From Balneolales bacterium (GTDB lineage Bacteria > Bacteroidota > Rhodothermia > Balneolales > Natronogracilivirgulaceae): a stretch of DNA of 8,925 nucleotides. Positions within the stretch are counted from its first letter, which is position 1. Each line of letters opens with the position of its first letter. This document shows positions 6,049 to 8,925 of the stretch, in pieces. The stretch lies in assembly GCA_007133995.1 (NCBI GenBank), contig SLLP01000145.1, positions 1 through 8,925 of the forward strand. Reading direction: 5' to 3'. The notes beneath the pieces are model-generated. The model ran no database searches and was not told the origin of the DNA. It saw only the letters and a program-made list of their open reading frames with translations. The position numbers and the translations under genes were made by a program.

Positions 6049-6825
6049 ATGATTGACAACACCGATCCATCACAATGGAAATATGGAAGTCCCGAAACCG
6101 CCGGCATGCACGAAGTGATCACGCCGGACAACTCGCCTTGCAAACTGACCTGGGTATTCCGGCTTAATCTCCCCAAAGGTACCCGTCATGAACTGCACAA
6201 ACCGGATTTGGAACTCAGCGGTGCAGTGATTGAAGGAAGTGTTAAGCTCATTCATGAGGACAAAGCGTATCAACTGGATAAGCTGGACTCTTTATTTCTT
6301 CCGGGAAACCAAAAAGTGTGGATTGAGGCTCTTGATGATGCTTTTCTTTTTATTGGAGGCAGTCTCAATGAGGGTAAGGGAAGCTTTTTTGTCAGAAAAT
6401 ACGATCTTTCCCTTCCGCTCGGAGACATCCATCAAATTCATGGCGAACCTCCTTACAAAAGAGAGGTGTTTATGACGCTCGCACAACAGGATGAGGGATC
6501 CAGGCTTATTTGCGGCATTACTGTTGGTGAGGAAGGGAAATGGACAAGCTGGCCGCCACACCAGCATACCAGGGATCTGGAAGAGGTATACTGTTTTTAT
6601 GATATTCCCAAACCCAAAGCGGCCTTTCATTATTCAAGCAGAGTGGCGGGTGAATTCGAACAAATTCATCCCGTATCAACCGGTGACTGCGTCGTGATAC
6701 CGGAAGGTTATCATCCCACCTGTGGCATGCCGGGTGTAAAAAGCTCCTATTTCTGGATAATGGCTGCACACAGTCCGGCGAGTCGGAGATATGATCTGGC
6801 TGTCAACGACCCCCATTTCAGCTAA
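6049..6825 (+). CDS. KduI/IolB family isomerase (5-deoxy-glucuronate isomerase-like)
   Basis: A 258-residue bicupin of the KduI/IolB family (PF04962), cytoplasmic. The N-terminal cupin (about 30-120) is diverged. The C-terminal cupin has the metal-site pattern: WPPHQHTRDLEEVYCF (168-183; H171, H173, E178) and VVIPEGYHP (215-223; H222). It is followed by YFWIMAAHS and NDPHF at the end, as in IolB. IolB isomerises 5-deoxy-glucuronate in inositol breakdown; KduI isomerises 5-keto-4-deoxyuronate in pectin or alginate breakdown. No other iol genes are visible, and the preceding SDR could serve as a KduD equivalent, so a uronate role is at least as likely as an inositol role. AGGA at 6037-6040, eight bases before the ATG, supports the start. 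The gap to the SDR is 94 bases and no terminator hairpin is seen in it. Confidence 0.87.
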   Translation: MIDNTDPSQWKYGSPETAGMHEVITPDNSPCKLTWVFRLNLPKGTRHELHKPDLELSGAVIEGSVKLIHEDKAYQLDKLDSLFLPGNQKVWIEALDDAFLFIGGSLNEGKGSFFVRKYDLSLPLGDIHQIHGEPPYKREVFMTLAQQDEGSRLICGITVGEEGKWTSWPPHQHTRDLEEVYCFYDIPKPKAAFHYSSRVAGEFEQIHPVSTGDCVVIPEGYHPTCGMPGVKSSYFWIMAAHSPASRRYDLAVNDPHFS

Positions 6826-6871
6826 ATAATCTCACTTTGTAAGGACACGGGTTTCGGGTTTTTTCTGAGGG

Positions 6872-7657
6872 TCACCGGGGCATGCCACGCCGAAGTTGCC
6901 GGTCAGTGAAATATTCGTCGGGGATGGGTTCATCAAAAGTCCGGTCCGTCCAGCGGAGTTCGGTTTTTCTTCCATCTTCAAGGTCGAACATCACCATGAG
7001 TCCGGGTCGCCAGAGTTCATCGGTGACATTGATGTAATCGTGCAGCTCAAGGCGTTTGAAAATTTCGCCATCCGAGTCGAAGTATTCTGCTTTAATGAGC
7101 AGGTATTGATCCGGATCGATGAAAAAATGGATACGTTCATACTGGCTTTCGCGCCTCGGAACGGCTTCCAGCAAAATACGCTCACTGTTCCGGTCTATTT
7201 CGGTGAAATCAAATTGATCCGGGTCCAGTTGTCCCAGGTCTTCGTACGTGAAATCACTGCCCATGAAACGGTCGCTGCGTTGGGATGCTCCTATGGTTTG
7301 CACGCGGCCAACGGCTGGCAGATAAATTCGCTGGCTTTCCCTGCCATTGTCGGTAACGGTAAGCAGCCCCGTCCCCCGCACATCGGCGGGTGATTCAAAA
7401 AATACGAGCTGTTTGGTGACATCGTCACGGTTAATGTTCCATGTGCTAAGCTCGCGAGTGCGGGTGCGTCCGCGTGCATTGTGGATGGTCATGGTCATGT
7501 CGGCCATTTCGTACTCGGCATTGCTGCGGCGCCGGTCCAGTTCTTCGAAAACGGACCTTGCGCTTTCATCAGGCGGATTCTCCTGGGTGGATGCGCTGGC
7601 TGCCGGGGGCAACGAAGATGCGGCAAAGAGGAATAAGAAGATAAATGGTCTGATCAT
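6872..7657 (-). CDS. LolA-like outer membrane lipoprotein-sorting protein (TP0789-type)
   Basis: A 261-residue exported protein of the LolA-like/TP0789 family (PF17131). The ATG at 7657 is chosen because it places a signal peptide (MIRPFIFLFLFAASSLPPA, cleavage near SAS-TQ) at the N-terminus. The frame stays open to an ATG at 7801, but those 48 extra residues are polar and unlike the family. Hallmarks: FFESPADVRGTGLL (86-99), YLPAVGRVQTI (112-122) and FMGSDFTYEDL (131-141). A C-terminal FKRLELHDY / ELWRPGLMVMFD region (200-225) completes the fold. Such proteins are thought to handle lipids or lipoproteins at the cell envelope and are often encoded next to RND/MMPL-type transporters. No transporter is visible here; the downstream neighbour is the convergent IolB-like gene 46 bases away, so this gene appears solitary. 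The precise cargo is unknown. No Shine-Dalgarno is seen. Confidence 0.88.
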   Translation of the reverse strand: MIRPFIFLFLFAASSLPPAASASTQENPPDESARSVFEELDRRRSNAEYEMADMTMTIHNARGRTRTRELSTWNINRDDVTKQLVFFESPADVRGTGLLTVTDNGRESQRIYLPAVGRVQTIGASQRSDRFMGSDFTYEDLGQLDPDQFDFTEIDRNSERILLEAVPRRESQYERIHFFIDPDQYLLIKAEYFDSDGEIFKRLELHDYINVTDELWRPGLMVMFDLEDGRKTELRWTDRTFDEPIPDEYFTDRQLRRGMPR

Positions 7658-7661
7658 GGTA

Positions 7662-7695
7662 AGTATATGATTTGGTGTATGATGTAGTATATGAT
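7662..7695. repeat. Short direct repeats just upstream of the LolA-like gene
   Basis: AGTATATGAT occurs at 7662-7671 and again at 7686-7695, 24 bp apart, with a partial copy (GTATGAT) at 7677-7683 between them. They begin five bases upstream of the LolA-like start codon, so they fall in its leader or promoter region. They could be a regulator site or simply A/T-rich leader sequence. The rest of the 7658-7941 gap shows nothing else beyond the tRNA promoter candidate. Confidence 0.4.
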
Positions 7696-7833
7696 AATGG
7701 GTGGATATGCGTTCTTGCGTTGCACTGGCGGGAGATCCATCGGGTTGATCTGTGCTGACGGCATGGTTGTTAATAAGAAACGGAAAACCGTATGCGGACA
7801 TTCCAGGTAAACAGGTGAATTTTTCTATGGGAA

Positions 7834-7862
7834 TTGAACCGGCAAAAAAAAACAGCTATATT
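7834..7862 (+). promoter_or_regulatory. Sigma70-like promoter candidate for the tRNA gene
   Basis: TTGAAC at 7834-7839 and TATATT at 7857-7862 are separated by exactly 17 bases. The first box matches TTGACA at 4 of 6 positions, the second matches TATAAT at 5 of 6. The predicted start would be about 70 bases before the mature tRNA, allowing a 5' leader for RNase P processing. It is the only well-spaced pair seen upstream of the tRNA. Confidence 0.4.
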
Positions 7863-7941
7863 ATAAAGCTAATATACATTTGCCAGATTGACCGTTTCGT
7901 TCGCCATAAAATGTGGGTGGGCGGCGGACATGGCGATATAC

Positions 7942-8015
7942 GGGCCCGTAGCTCAGTTGGTCAGAGCAGTCGACTCATAATCGATTGGTCGGGGGTTCAA
8001 GTCCCTCCGGGCCCA
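7942..8015 (+). tRNA. tRNA with CAT anticodon, probably tRNA-Ile2 (lysidine type), possibly elongator tRNA-Met
   Basis: A 74-base cloverleaf folds cleanly. The acceptor stem is GGGCCCG (7942-7948) with CGGGCCC (8008-8014) and discriminator A 8015. The D stem is GCTC/GAGC (7951-7954, 7964-7967). The anticodon stem is GTCGA/TCGAT (7969-7973, 7981-7985) with loop CTCATAA and anticodon CAT at 7976-7978. The T stem is GGGGG/CCCTC around TTCAAGT (7991-8007). The 3' CCA is not encoded. The anticodon arm plus TTGGTCG variable region resembles E. coli tRNA-Ile2, whose C34 is changed to lysidine by TilS to read AUA. Elongator Met cannot be excluded by eye. It is not initiator-like: the acceptor ends form a full G-C pair. 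Confidence 0.93.
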
Positions 8016-8020
8016 CTTTT

Positions 8021-8067
8021 AGCCCACCAATGTGTTGTCTGATAATATTTCTGATGGGCTTTTTTTA
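8021..8067 (+). terminator. Rho-independent terminator after the tRNA
   Basis: AGCCCA (8021-8026) pairs with TGGGCT (8055-8060). A one-base mismatch then two further pairs extend the stem inward, leaving a loop of about 22 bases. An uninterrupted T run at 8060-8067 follows the stem. It begins five bases after the tRNA discriminator base, exactly where a single-tRNA transcript should end. Confidence 0.75.
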
Positions 8068-8482
8068 CGTTCAATTATTAAAATCATCCTGCCTTTGGAG
8101 TAATTGTATTTTGAATCAGACATTATTGAAGATTTTGAGTCTTCAGACTTCAGAATGAAAGCAATTGTATGCCATAGTTGCAGGAATTCTGGCAAGGCCG
8201 AATTTTAAAATTGTCCAATACGGTCGAACCGGATGGCACTTCAGGGGCTGAAACGCTCGGGTCTCGCAATTCGGGATTATTCCACAAACCCGATTGATTG
8301 CAGACCGAGTATGCACCCCTCAATAGTATGCACTTCGTCTGAGGGATGGGATGCCGGTGGATAGAATCTCTTCATCAGTTCAGGTTGCTTTTAAACTGTT
8401 TCAACAAGGGCTGGTATAGATAGTGAAAAGTACTTGTTTGTGATTGGCAAAGGTGCCATTTTCAGGATAAATCAAATAAAAA
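8068..8482. other. 415-bp stretch without a convincing gene
   Basis: No recognisable family was found on either strand. Visible details are a 12-bp palindrome AATTTTAAAATT at 8201-8212 and a 6-bp hairpin CCCTCA/TGAGGG (8317-8322 with 8340-8345, 17-base loop, no T-tract). There is also a minus-strand 32-codon frame from ATG 8375 to TAA 8277-8279, with a second stop-free minus-strand frame of about 75 codons overlapping it. Neither frame has a Shine-Dalgarno or a recognised motif. Decayed coding sequence, a dispersed intergenic repeat, or plain spacer with the promoter of the HAD gene all fit. Confidence 0.5.
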
Positions 8483-8925
8483 ATGACCCACAAGACTCCT
8501 GAAAATCACAAAAAAATAATGGTTTCGGATTTTGACGGAACCATGACCAGATACGACTTTTTTGATATTGCCCGCCAGCACCTGCCAACGGCTACTGACC
8601 ATGATTACTGGCAGGAATATCTGGATGGAAAAATATCTCATTTTGAAGCTATGGCATCCATTTTCGGTGCAATCCAGACTGATCACCAGGGCATGGAAAA
8701 CGCGCTGGCCCGTATGGAGCTTGACCTGACACTCCGTGATTCCGTGGCCAGGCTGGAAGCTGCCGGATGGAAGATCATCGTTGCTTCCGCCGGAAGTGAG
8801 TGGTACATCGAGCGGTTGCTGGACAAGGCGGGAGTTGAGCTGGAAGTGCATGCCAATCCCGGTAAATTTACTCCGGAAAACGGCCTGGAATTGACCCTGC
8901 CAACGGACTCACCCTATTTTGAACC
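8483..8925 (+). CDS. HAD-IB family phosphatase, MtnX-like, N-terminal part (3' end outside window)
   Basis: 147 residues are visible before the window ends mid-gene. The HAD motif I, DFDGTMT, is at 16-22, with nucleophile D16 and acid/base D18. A helical cap-like segment follows. The VASAGSEWYIERLL stretch (100-113) supplies motif II with S102, and NPGKFTPENG follows. The last residues, SPYFE, match the point where MtnX-like phosphatases continue toward a DKAAV-type motif, which lies outside. MtnX dephosphorylates an intermediate of methionine salvage, but many proteins with this architecture have no proven substrate and no mtn genes are visible, so only phosphatase is claimed. The start at ATG 8483 gives a short polar extension. 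ATG 8519, three residues before the catalytic Asp, is less likely. Only an AGGA about 16 bases upstream is seen. Confidence 0.85.
   Translation, partial: MTHKTPENHKKIMVSDFDGTMTRYDFFDIARQHLPTATDHDYWQEYLDGKISHFEAMASIFGAIQTDHQGMENALARMELDLTLRDSVARLEAAGWKIIVASAGSEWYIERLLDKAGVELEVHANPGKFTPENGLELTLPTDSPYFE

Noticed and set aside
6826..6871. T-rich element between the IolB-like and LolA-like genes as a bidirectional terminator
   Set aside because: GGGTTTCGGGTTTTTT is a direct repeat, not an inverted one. No stem could be drawn.
6896..7393. 165-codon open frame on the + strand
   Set aside because: It lies wholly antisense to the LolA-like gene, whose family motifs are clear. It has no recognisable domain and reflects the codon pattern of the real gene.
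7658..7801. 48-residue N-terminal extension of the LolA-like gene to ATG 7801
   Set aside because: It would bury the signal peptide inside the protein, and the added residues are polar and unlike the family.
7752..8042. 96-codon + strand frame across the tRNA
   Set aside because: It overlaps the complete tRNA and runs into its terminator. The tRNA explains the conserved sequence.
8201..8212. AATTTTAAAATT palindrome as an operator
   Set aside because: It is a pure A/T palindrome with no adjacent promoter boxes or gene start. Chance is sufficient.
8462..8851. 129-codon minus-strand frame
   Set aside because: It is antisense to the HAD phosphatase, which has motifs I and II in the + strand frame.

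Overview
The window looks like chromosomal DNA from a heterotrophic Gram-negative bacterium of the Bacteroidota / Balneolota / Rhodothermota group. This is inferred from the protein families: a DUF1080 protein ending in a GCMDPNA-type tail, a secreted YceI protein of the 'DIEPPTFMRGALKT' type, and a Tat-leader sugar isomerase next to a Gfo/Idh/MocA oxidoreductase. Most gene starts also lack a strong Shine-Dalgarno sequence and have A/T-rich leaders. No phage, transposase, CRISPR or plasmid genes were seen.

Region 1 (1-2113, + strand) is the end of a sugar-oxidation operon. It holds the C-terminal part of a Gfo/Idh/MocA oxidoreductase, a broken Tat-signal hydroxypyruvate-isomerase-like gene (655-1012), and an intact 349-residue sugar phosphate isomerase/epimerase TIM barrel. 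A weak hairpin plus T-tract follows at 2120-2141.

Region 2 (2166-4028) has two convergent genes for exported proteins: a YceI-family protein (+), preceded by a 15-bp palindrome, and the FAD:protein FMN transferase ApbE (-).

Region 3 (4029-6825) opens with a divergent intergenic region carrying a perfect two-copy 21-bp tandem repeat. A likely + strand operon follows: a secreted DUF1080 (3-keto-glycoside hydrolase/lyase type) protein, a gluconate 5-dehydrogenase-like SDR, and a KduI/IolB-family isomerase. Regions 1 and 3 together look like a catabolic locus for oxidised sugars (3-keto-glycosides and/or keto-uronates): oxidise a glycoside, cleave or eliminate it, isomerise, then reduce. The substrate cannot be read from the sequence.

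Region 4 (6872-8067) holds a minus-strand LolA-like outer-membrane lipoprotein-sorting protein and a plus-strand tRNA with a CAT anticodon (tRNA-Ile2 favoured over tRNA-Met), with a plausible promoter and a good rho-independent terminator. A 415-bp stretch without a convincing gene follows. The window ends inside a HAD-IB phosphatase resembling MtnX.

The most notable items are the internally deleted isomerase pseudogene, the 21-bp tandem repeat between apbE and the DUF1080 operon, and the IolB-like/SDR pair that mirrors the KduI/KduD step of uronate catabolism. I found no clearly new system; what stands out is an unusual arrangement of known families.
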